Source: JBIOJM01 sp044450785 (GTDB lineage: Bacteria; Planctomycetota; Planctomycetia; Isosphaerales; Isosphaeraceae). Taken from it: DNA of 5,360 bases. A model generated the notes under the pieces. That model saw only the letters and a program-made list of their open reading frames with translations. It was not told the origin of the DNA and ran no database searches. Made by a program: the position numbers and the translations under genes. The stretch lies in assembly GCA_044450785.1 (NCBI GenBank), contig JBIOJM010000499.1:1-5360 (forward strand), given 5' to 3'. Positions 1 to 5,315 of the stretch are shown here, piece after piece. The number at the start of each line of letters is the position of its first letter. Within the stretch, counting starts at the first letter, position 1.

Positions 1-107
1 AACACGCGTCTCGAAACCGTCCCTCCACTACGGTCAACACCAACTGTTCACCAGCCCAGAGCCGCCCTGAATGAACCCGGTTGGCCGTCTTCCGTCGCCG
101 ATCCGAG

Positions 108-136
108 TTGCCCAATCTCCAACAAAAGTGTAACAT
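108..136 (+). promoter_or_regulatory. weak sigma-70-like promoter candidate for the DUF1501 gene
   Basis: TTGCCC at 108-113 (4 of 6 matches to TTGACA) and TAACAT at 131-136 (4 of 6 matches to TATAAT) are separated by exactly 17 bases. Transcription would begin near 143, about 60 bases before the ATG at 203. That is compatible with the ATG start and incompatible with a TTG start at 137. Planctomycete promoters are often poorly conserved and such matches arise by chance, so this is only a candidate. The rest of 1-202 shows no convincing gene. The first 150 bases are open in frame 1, but the translation resembles no family I know. Confidence 0.25.
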
Positions 137-202
137 TTGATAGACGGTCGTGAGATTCGGCTTGAGCGTACCTCGCGGGACACAGCAGGGAGCGTGGAAA
201 AG

Positions 203-1600
203 ATGGATCAATCTCGGACGGGCCACCGGCACGCCATTGGTTTGACACGGCGTGAGCTGTTGCAAGTCGGGTATTCCGGCCTTCTGGGGATTGGCCTCCC
301 TTCGCTCTGGACGGGAGAGGCGGCGGCAACGGCGACGGCGAGCGGGCGGAAGGCCAAGTCGGTGTTGCTCATCTTCCTGACGGGTGCTCCCAGCCACCTC
401 GATACTTTCGACCTGAAGCCGGAGGCGCCGGTGGAGATTCGAGGCGATTTCAAGACCATCGCCACCAGGGCGCCGGGGGTGAGGTTCTGCGAGCATCTGC
501 CCGGGTTGGCGGCACGCGCGGACAAGCTGGCAGTGATCCGGTCGATGACGCATGGTCTGCCCAGTCACGAGCATGCCACGCACATGATGTTGACGGGCGT
601 CGACGTCCTGCCGCCCGGCTCGACGCACATGGCGTCGCGGGCCGACTGGCCGTGTTACGCCTCGGGACTCGACTTCGTGCAGCCGCGCCGGGATGGCATT
701 CCGAGCGGCATCAACCTGCCGACCTACTTGAATAACGGCTACGGTTTCTCGGGGCAGAACGCGGGCGTGCTCGGTCCGAAATTTGATCCCTGGCACATCA
801 GGCAAGATCCGAACGAGCCCGCTTTCCGAGTTGAGGACCTATCGCTCCCGGTCGGCCTGACCGCCGCGAAAATCGGCCGGCGGCGGGCCTTGCTCGCGGA
901 GATCGACGGCCAGTCGTCCGCGATCGATCGGCTGGGATCGGGCCGGGCCTTCGCCGGCATCCAGGACAGGGCGTTCACGATGTTGACCTCGGGCCGGGTG
1001 AAGCGGGCCTTCGAGATCGAACGCGAGGATCCGCGGTTGCGCGACCGCTACGGACGGCACATGTTCGGTCAATCGCTTCTCTTATCGCGCCGGCTGATCC
1101 AGGCGGGTGTGCCGATCGTTCAGGCCAATATGGGCCACATGAACAACTGGGACACGCACACCGACAACTGCACGCAGCTCAGGACCCGGCTATTGCCGCC
1201 GCTGGACCAGGGTGTCTCGGCATTGCTCGATGACCTCGAGGCGCATGGTCTGCTCGCCGAGACGCTGGTTGTGATGGTCGGCGAGTTCGGCCGCACGCCC
1301 AAGATCGGTCAGAGCAGCGTCAACGATCCCGCCCAGCGCACGGGTCGCGACCACTGGGCCGGCGTCTTCTCGGCCGTGTTTGCCGGCGGCGGCGTTCGTG
1401 GCGGCCAGGTGATTGGACGGTCCGACAGGATCGGGGCGTATCCGGCCACACGGGGGTACTACCCATCCGACCTGGGTGCGACGATCTATCATGCGCTCGG
1501 GGTCGACCCGGCCAGCGAGGTCCGGGACCAGCTCGGCCGGCCTTTGCATCTCAATCGGGGCGAGGTGATTTCGCCTCTGTTCGATGGGACGAGCGCCTGA
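203..1600 (+). CDS. DUF1501 domain-containing exported protein
   Basis: The 465-residue product belongs to the DUF1501 family, a large group in planctomycetes, distantly related to the sulfatase/alkaline phosphatase fold. No reaction is established for the family. Members are often encoded beside DUF1549/DUF1553 cytochrome-like proteins, but no such neighbour is visible here. The N-terminus has a twin-arginine signal: TRRELLQ at residues 15-21 (Arg 16-17), a hydrophobic stretch at about 22-36, then an Ala-rich likely cleavage zone at about 40-46. Export to the periplasm is therefore inferred. Family landmarks run in order: GAPSHLDTFDLK (61-72), SHEHATHMMLTG, GHMNNWDTH (311-319), GEFGRTPK (360-367) and GRDHW (381-385). 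The C-terminus YPSDLGATIYHALG...GRPLHLN is typical and complete. The start is chosen at ATG 203 because the Tat motif then lies 15 residues in. The TTG at 137 would add 22 unconserved-looking residues. The ribosome site (GGAA just upstream) is weak. The gene appears intact. Confidence 0.93.
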   Translation: MDQSRTGHRHAIGLTRRELLQVGYSGLLGIGLPSLWTGEAAATATASGRKAKSVLLIFLTGAPSHLDTFDLKPEAPVEIRGDFKTIATRAPGVRFCEHLPGLAARADKLAVIRSMTHGLPSHEHATHMMLTGVDVLPPGSTHMASRADWPCYASGLDFVQPRRDGIPSGINLPTYLNNGYGFSGQNAGVLGPKFDPWHIRQDPNEPAFRVEDLSLPVGLTAAKIGRRRALLAEIDGQSSAIDRLGSGRAFAGIQDRAFTMLTSGRVKRAFEIEREDPRLRDRYGRHMFGQSLLLSRRLIQAGVPIVQANMGHMNNWDTHTDNCTQLRTRLLPPLDQGVSALLDDLEAHGLLAETLVVMVGEFGRTPKIGQSSVNDPAQRTGRDHWAGVFSAVFAGGGVRGGQVIGRSDRIGAYPATRGYYPSDLGATIYHALGVDPASEVRDQLGRPLHLNRGEVISPLFDGTSA

Positions 1601-1614
1601 GGGGCTTCGTTTGG

Positions 1615-1977
1615 TCAGAAGATGCCGGGCGGCCGTTTGATCACGAGCAATTCGGTCTTCTGGATCTCGAACAAGGGAATCAAGGTTTCTCGCCCGTACT
1701 TGGGCACGAGGACCTCCTTGACTCTCATCACCGTGAAGTTCGCGAAGAAGAAGAGGTCTTCGCTGGAGAGCAACCTGAGCACCGGCTCCGGCCTGGGAAT
1801 CAGCTTGAACCGAGAGGTCCGGAGAGCACTCCCATGCTCGGTGCGGGTCGATTTGAGGTTTTGCCGGACCATCTCCTCGGCAATCGTGGTCCGGAGTTGT
1901 TCCTTTCGCTCCGACAGCCGGCGTTCTTGAGCCAGAATATCGCCGTATTCTCGAATCAGCTCGCTCAATTCGGGCAT
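1615..1977 (-). CDS. hypothetical protein with N-terminal coiled coil, 120 residues
   Basis: I do not recognise a named family. The product begins MPELSELIREYGDILAQERR; residues 1 to about 40 are strongly charged and helical, suggesting a coiled coil (LAQERRLSERKEQLRTTIAE). A small basic/beta segment follows (residues about 48-62, HGSALRTSRFKLIPR). The rest is helical and hydrophobic and ends LVIKRPPGIF. The pattern of a helical N-terminus and then a short 'EHGSALRTSRF' turn recalls phage Gp157/nuclease-inhibitor-like small proteins and other short coiled-coil proteins, but this is only a resemblance. The start is well supported by AAGGGAG on the minus strand (1987-1993), 9 bases before the ATG. 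The stop lies 14 bases from that of the DUF1501 gene, which is convergent. Its 5' end faces the recombinase remnant across about 60 bases, so it could have belonged to the same mobile element. Base composition looks somewhat lower in GC by eye than the DUF1501 gene. It is probably real; the function is unknown. Confidence 0.72.
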   Translation of the reverse strand: MPELSELIREYGDILAQERRLSERKEQLRTTIAEEMVRQNLKSTRTEHGSALRTSRFKLIPRPEPVLRLLSSEDLFFFANFTVMRVKEVLVPKYGRETLIPLFEIQKTELLVIKRPPGIF

Positions 1978-1986
1978 GTCGCTCGG

Positions 1987-1993
1987 CTCCCTT
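1987..1993 (-). promoter_or_regulatory. Shine-Dalgarno site of the 120-residue gene
   Basis: The minus strand reads AAGGGAG here, then a 9-base spacer to the ATG whose A is at 1977. This is the main support that the small minus-strand frame is a translated gene and that 1977 is its start. Confidence 0.6.
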
Positions 1994-2039
1994 CTTGAGG
2001 AAATCCGCTCGGGAAGTCGGTCTGGTCAACAAATCATAA

Positions 2040-2554
2040 TCGGCCCGGAAGGTGATGGGAACGATTGAGGCAGCTCCCGTTTTCAAAGGAGGCGGTGTCC
2101 TTCTGATCAGAATCGTGTGGCGTGGCGGCCTTGTCATTGAGCAATCGATCAAAGTCCCGGTCGGCACGATCCGCGGCACGGAACGGGAACAATGCCTCCT
2201 GGAGCGCATCCGCACCTTGGCCTGCGCGGGAAAAACCGACATTGTGATCGCTGAGCATTGGAGCGGGAAGGTTTCACACCCTGCCGGGGAGGGCGGTTTA
2301 CTGCGGAGATCGTCTCAAAGCACCGTAGCCAGCACCAAATCCGCTAGGGCTTGGGCAGGCTCCGCCGCGGGGAGCGGCCACCGGGGTACTCGATCGTCGA
2401 GATGGCCCAGCAAATTGGCATGGACCCTCAACGGATCCACCTCGGGATCGCCAAGGGTCGAATCGAGAACGCCAAGGATTCCCGATTCGGATGCTATCTG
2501 TTTCCGCGCACGAAGGCCGCCGTCGCTCGCATGAGGCAACTCAGCGGAATCTGA
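2040..2554 (+). pseudogene. recombinase-family protein, C-terminal remnant, frameshifted and with an internal stop
   Basis: The frame opens after a TAA at 2037-2039 and carries LIRIVWRGG, then a helical block (ERIRTLACAGKTDIVIAEH). From 2258 the matching sequence continues in another frame as LEREGFTPCRGGRFTAEIV, then GLGRLRRGERPPGYSIVEM and a helix-turn-helix-like end (MAQQIGMDPQRIHLGIAKGR...GCYLFPRTKAAVARMRQL). This order is what I know from the C-terminal DNA-binding part of large serine recombinases and related transposon recombinases: 'VWRGG' strand, 'LN-EGF-P' helical region, then a Xis/MerR-like HTH. Two lesions are visible. One T has been lost in the T run at 2258-2259; restoring it gives AEHLEREGFTP. 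A TAG at 2345-2347 interrupts the second frame between QIR and GLGR. The resolvase catalytic domain and the zinc-ribbon/coiled-coil region that should precede are absent, so about 171 codons remain of a protein normally several hundred residues long. An ATG/GTG just inside the frame (2052) has no clear ribosome site. I am fairly sure it is a broken gene, less sure of the exact recombinase subgroup. Confidence 0.68.
2526..2540 (+). repeat. 15-bp direct repeat, copy 1
   Basis: CTCGCATGAGGCAAC occurs here, inside the last codons of the recombinase remnant (encoding RMRQ), and again exactly at 2923-2937. The copies differ immediately outside the 15 bases on both sides. Chance repetition of a 15-mer in a window this size is unlikely, but not excluded. 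Confidence 0.6.
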
Positions 2555-2870
2555 GACCTCGAGTGAGGACTTACGTCAAATTCGCGGTGTAAAGGCTGAA
2601 ATATGGTTGGCGCGGACAGTCGGGCGCGGGACGATGGGTGAATCTGGAACGGGTAATCGAGAGATCGGGCCTTACATGGAACCACGGTCAATCGGAGCCG
2701 AGACTCGTGTCTCCAGCAGCGCCTCGATGGCCTCCACTCGAACACAACGGACTGGCGGGCTGGCCGATCACGAAGAGAGAGTACGTCTCGCTCGCCGTCT
2801 ATCAGGCCAGGCACTCGTTGAGACTATGGATTATTACATAAATGAGTCTGTACATTACGCGTCTAACCCT

Positions 2871-2903
2871 CTGCACGTGCAGGCTCAAGTCCTGTCTCCG
2901 GCA
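2871..2903 (+). other. tRNA 3'-end-like fragment (T arm plus acceptor 3' strand)
   Basis: GCAGG (2879-2883), the loop CTCAAGT (2884-2890) and CCTGT (2891-2895) form a five-pair T arm, with one G-U pair. CTCCGGC (2896-2902) and A (2903) then match the 3' acceptor strand and discriminator of a tRNA; the sequence looks most like a tRNA-Leu end. The loop has C where functional tRNAs have T at position 54. No GCCGGAG acceptor partner and no D or anticodon arm is found upstream, so this is a fragment, not a gene. Read backwards it encodes MPETGLEPARA, a sequence familiar from spurious proteins called across tRNA ends. It lies about 320 bases after the recombinase remnant, which suggests an old attachment site. 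Confidence 0.6.
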
Positions 2904-2922
2904 TCGAGGGGACTTCGGTTTC

Positions 2923-2937
2923 CTCGCATGAGGCAAC
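2923..2937 (+). repeat. 15-bp direct repeat, copy 2
   Basis: This is the second exact copy of CTCGCATGAGGCAAC, 397 bases after the first. It lies 20 bases beyond the tRNA-end fragment and 36 bases before the start codon of the DUF1444 gene. The pair brackets most of the gene-free stretch, as a duplication at the ends of an inserted or excised segment would. Confidence 0.6.
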
Positions 2938-2973
2938 GACGAATGTTCGCTTTATCTTTTCCCAGGGATGCTC

Positions 2974-4185
2974 ATGTCCACGATCCATTGGAAGAAATTC
3001 CTTCATCCCGCGGGAGTCTACCGGCTTGAGTACCCAGCCTACTGGGACCAGGTGCAAAAAGACGAGGCACGCTCCTGCGGATTCGGCCCCCATGACCGCG
3101 ATGATGTCGGGCTGTGGATTTCCCTGATGCCGGTCAGCGTGGACAGCGACCGACTGGCCGAGGAACTTCCCAAGATCCTCAACCAGGTGCTCCCGCAAAT
3201 GCAGGGGGGCGACGTCCGCCGCGATCCGACCCTGCGCCACTACGGCGTCAAGGCCGATGTGCACAAGGAGGGCGAAGGAGGCCATTTCTGGCTGATCGCA
3301 GGCGGTGATGTGGTGCTCTTCGCCAGCAGCCAGGTCCCGGCGGCGGAGCGCCACATCTGGAACCCGACCTTTGAGCACTTGATGGCCACCCTGGAGATTA
3401 CGCGCGACGAAGAACTGGCCCTGCGACAACTGACCGACGAGGTGATGGCGCTGTTGCGGCAACGACATCCCGAGCAAGACTTCCAACTCGACGAGAAAGG
3501 GATCCGCGGGCGCAACCGCGTCGTGTTTCTGAGCAACCTCCATCGGGAGGTTCGCGCGGCTCCTGCCCGTCGGGTCCAAATCATCCAGCATTTCGTGCAG
3601 AGCCTGGGTCAATCCATGGATCTGTCGCTGGGGCAGGAATCCTGGGAAGAGGCGCAAGCTCGCCTGCTCCCCCTTTTGAAGCCTCGCAGCTACCTCGATT
3701 CCGATTCCGCCAACCGGTATTCGCTCGTGAGTGAATGGCTCGCCGATGTGGTGATCTGTTACGCCCTCCGCGGCAATGACATTTTCCGGTTCGTGACCAC
3801 CGCGGACGCGGACCGCTGGCAGACGGATGCTGAGGCCCTTCACCAGGTGGCCGTCGCAAACCTGTGCCGGCTTGCCTGGCCGACCAAGCTGGAAGGGGCG
3901 CGGCACCGGGACGGGGGGCGCGTGATCGTAATCGCAACCAGCGACGGGTTGGCGTCGAGCCGACTCCTCCATCCCGACCTGCACCGGTTGTGCTGCGGCC
4001 CCCTCGGGAGCCCGTTCAGGGCCGGCATCCCGGATCGAGATACCCTCGTTGTCTATTCCGACCGGCGCCGCCTCAGGCAGCGGACCGAGCGCCAGTTGCG
4101 CAAGGATCATCGCACGTCGAGCTATCCCATTACCCCCCGGCCCTTTCTTGTAACGCCCGACGGCATCGCGCCGGCTCCCGCGTAA
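2974..4185 (+). CDS. DUF1444 (YtpP-like) domain protein with an extra N-terminal domain
   Basis: The 403-residue product has two parts. Residues 1 to about 135 begin STIHWKKFLHPAGVYRLEYP and contain ARSCGFGPH and GLWISLMPVS. They look like a compact alpha/beta domain of the kind often found in planctomycete proteins ('HPAGVYRLEYP..W', PsbP/Mog1-like in flavour, which is inference). Residues about 140-403 fit the DUF1444 family: LLKPRSYLDSDS, SEWLADVVICYAL, FRFVTTADADRW, VIVIATSDGLASSRLLHP and the closing signature GSPFRAGIPDRD (345-356). The function of DUF1444 is not known. No signal peptide or membrane segment is seen, so the protein is probably cytoplasmic. The ATG at 2974 is preferred over the in-frame ATG at 2968 because AGGG (2964-2967) lies 6 bases from the former and touches the latter. 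The final 56 bases overlap, antisense, the open frame of the kinase-tail remnant. The 415-residue frame on the opposite strand (2863-4110) is a shadow. Confidence 0.88.
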   Translation: MSTIHWKKFLHPAGVYRLEYPAYWDQVQKDEARSCGFGPHDRDDVGLWISLMPVSVDSDRLAEELPKILNQVLPQMQGGDVRRDPTLRHYGVKADVHKEGEGGHFWLIAGGDVVLFASSQVPAAERHIWNPTFEHLMATLEITRDEELALRQLTDEVMALLRQRHPEQDFQLDEKGIRGRNRVVFLSNLHREVRAAPARRVQIIQHFVQSLGQSMDLSLGQESWEEAQARLLPLLKPRSYLDSDSANRYSLVSEWLADVVICYALRGNDIFRFVTTADADRWQTDAEALHQVAVANLCRLAWPTKLEGARHRDGGRVIVIATSDGLASSRLLHPDLHRLCCGPLGSPFRAGIPDRDTLVVYSDRRRLRQRTERQLRKDHRTSSYPITPRPFLVTPDGIAPAPA

Positions 4186-4186
4186 C

Positions 4187-4200
4187 CCCCCGTACGGGGG
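4187..4200 (+). terminator. C5-GTAC-G5 palindrome, possible terminator of the DUF1444 gene
   Basis: CCCCCGTACGGGGG is a perfect 14-base palindrome starting two bases after the DUF1444 stop codon. As RNA it gives a five-pair GC stem with a four-base loop, followed by TCGTTTC. The T tract is poor, so this is a weak intrinsic terminator at best. It also sits beside the kinase-tail breakpoint (about 4222) and may mark that junction instead. Confidence 0.45.
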
Positions 4201-4977
4201 TCGTTTCAGGGAAGCATCCCATGGTCTGGTTCAACACCCATCCCATGAACTGGTGGATATCGGACAGGTCGGCCTGGAAGTCAGTCACGTTGGGGCTGGC
4301 GTCAGCCAGTTTCTGCCAGATCGCAATCCCCCGCTCGTTTGACGCCATCGCCGCGGCCGGCTTGCCAGTGTCCGCAAACAGTCGACCAATCTGCTCGTGA
4401 GCCAAGCCCAGGACGGCCTGAAGCGGATCGCCCGCGCTGACGTTCGCCATCAGACCCTCGGCCAGCCGCCGCGCCTCTTCGTACGACGCCATCGCACCGG
4501 ACATGTCTCCGGTCCAATGCTGGAGCCCGCCGACCGCGAGCAGGCTCCGCGCCACATCGGCGTGGGTGGCCGCGTCCGCCTCCGGCACGTCCGCCAGCTC
4601 CCGGCGTACGGCCAGCGCCTTGCGGTGCGCGGCCAGCGCCTCGGGCTTCGAGCCGATTTTGTCGGTCAACTCGCCCAGCGAGTCGTACGCTCTGCCCAAT
4701 GCCGCGCGCGATGCCGGGTCGGTCTGTCCCTTCAGCAGACCCTCGAGCTTGCTGTAGAAGTCGGCCGCCCCGCGCAGCAGCTTGGTCCGCAGTCCCTCGA
4801 ACGGCTTCTCCTTGAGCAGCAGGTCCTCGCTGACCTCGCCGTGGAACAGCCCGACCGCGTCCATCGCCAGGTTGAACCGCGCCCGCTCGCGCTCGTTGGC
4901 CGCGAGCAGGTCGGAGTTGGCCGTTCTCACGCGCGCGTTGGCGTCGACCAGCGCGTCGTTCATTTGTCTGTTTAAGG

Positions 4978-5010
4978 ATTCGGGCGGCAGCTCTGAAACC
5001 GCCCCCGAAT
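4978..5010. repeat. imperfect inverted repeat at the 5' edge of the kinase-tail homology
   Basis: ATTCGGGCGG (4978-4987) pairs with CCGCCCCCGAAT (4999-5010) across an 11-base loop; the right arm has two extra C bases. It lies just where resemblance to the kinase family fades on the minus strand, so it may be an inserted or junctional sequence. Confidence 0.4.
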
Positions 5011-5126
5011 GACGGGCCGCTCCGGACGGTTCGGCCTTCAACAATCAGCCGACAACGAGCTAGAAACCAGCGATTGACAGACGATCTGAAGCCGCATGGC
5101 TCGCCCGCGCCAATCAGACTAAGCCG

Positions 5127-5203
5127 ACGCGCAAGAGAGGGGCTGTTGTCGCGAGACTAAACGCTCTCCGGACACGTCCCGAGAGCGACCCTCGCTTGCG
5201 CGT
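5127..5203. repeat. nested inverted repeat, two hairpins one inside the other
   Basis: The outer arms are ACGCGCAAGAGAGGG (5127-5141) and CCCTCGCTTGCGCGT (5189-5203), complementary at 14 of 15 positions. Inside them, 5162-5187 forms its own near-perfect hairpin: CGCTCTC with GAGAGCG, then a C-C mismatch, then GGAC with GTCC. The right outer arm runs into TTTT (5203-5206). The motif GACGCGCAAG-GAGGG resembles short intergenic repeats that I recall as common in planctomycete genomes; I could not check this. It could be a mobile repeat, a structured RNA or a terminator for either strand. Confidence 0.6.
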
Positions 5204-5228
5204 TTTGAAGTTGCGCTTTCGTTGATTT

Positions 5229-5243
5229 CGCCCCGTAGGGGCG
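5229..5243. repeat. hairpin with perfect 6-bp GC stem
   Basis: CGCCCC (5229-5234), loop GTA, GGGGCG (5238-5243). No T run follows on the plus strand. On the minus strand the stem is followed by AAATCAACG, also not a terminator tract. It lies in the structured leader between the nested repeat and the possible gene start at 5316. Confidence 0.45.
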
Positions 5244-5315
5244 CGTGAGCTGCAGTGGCTCGGGACTAAGTTTACCTCTAGAAGAAAGGGTGAGGCGATG
5301 AAAGGAGGATAAAAA

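Larger units (their letters stand above)
2555..2973. other. 419-base gene-free stretch with element debris
   Basis: Open frames here (for example at 2607-3029 and 2638-2841) lack ribosome sites, overlap each other in different frames and resemble no family. The contents I can point to are a tRNA 3'-end-like fragment (2871-2903), a 12-bp perfect palindrome CTGCACGTGCAG (2871-2882), the second copy of the 15-bp direct repeat (2923-2937) and a short AT-rich patch at about 2824-2855. That patch is the only plausible place for a promoter of the DUF1444 gene, but I see no well-spaced -35/-10 pair in it. Confidence 0.55.
4130..5044 (-). pseudogene. TPR-repeat tail of a Ser/Thr protein kinase, truncated at both ends
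   Basis: The frame encodes up to 304 residues. The core, LNRQMNDALVDANARVRTAN onward, is the juxtamembrane coiled coil and TPR tail of the large planctomycete Ser/Thr kinases: ARFNLAMDAVGLFHGEVSED, LLLKEKPFEGLRTKLLRGAA, then three TPR units (LGRAYDSLGELTDKIG..., VARSLLAVGGLQHWTGD..., LGLAHEQIGRLFADTGK...). A fourth unit stops dead after HQFMGWVLNQT. No kinase domain or membrane segment is encoded upstream: the frame meets a TGA at 5045-5047 and nothing kinase-like follows to 5360. Homology begins at about 4975 and ends at 4223. The last 31 residues are translated from the palindrome and the antisense of the DUF1444 3' end, so they are not native. The only long start is a TTG at 5044 without a ribosome site; the ATG at 4963 also has none. 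The frame is undamaged, so decay is recent or a short TPR protein is still made. I favour a remnant. Confidence 0.72.

Noticed and set aside
1..150. Plus-strand frame open from the window edge to a TGA at 148-150, as the possible end of an upstream gene
   Set aside because: The translated residues are Pro/Ser-rich, with no conserved C-terminal pattern, and overlap the promoter candidate; fifty open codons are not rare at this GC content.
137..202. TTG start extending DUF1501 by 22 residues
   Set aside because: The extension would place the Tat motif nearly 40 residues in, there is no ribosome site at 137, and the promoter candidate would start transcription downstream of it.
48..329. 93-residue minus-strand open frame across the DUF1501 start
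   Set aside because: It overlaps the signal-peptide coding region and has no ribosome site or recognisable domain. The segment at 48-135 could be an interspersed repeat, but I cannot support that.
1190..2242. 350-residue minus-strand open frame
   Set aside because: It runs opposite the conserved C-terminal part of DUF1501, then in another frame over the small 120-residue gene and into the recombinase remnant; composition is Arg/Pro-rich shadow-like and no domain is seen.
2830..2903. Complete functional tRNA gene
   Set aside because: No 5' acceptor strand, D arm or anticodon arm pairs correctly upstream of the T arm, and the T-loop is altered.
2607..3029. 140-residue plus-strand frame between recombinase remnant and DUF1444 gene
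   Set aside because: It overlaps the tRNA fragment and the DUF1444 start in a different frame, lacks a ribosome site and shows no family resemblance.
2863..4110. 415-residue open frame on the minus strand opposite the DUF1444 gene
   Set aside because: It mirrors the high-GC codon pattern of the plus-strand gene, resembles no family, and its only familiar piece (MPETGLEPARA) is the known artefact of reading a tRNA end backwards.
4397..4975. 192-residue plus-strand frame opposite the kinase tail
   Set aside because: The minus-strand translation is clearly the kinase TPR tail, so this is its shadow.
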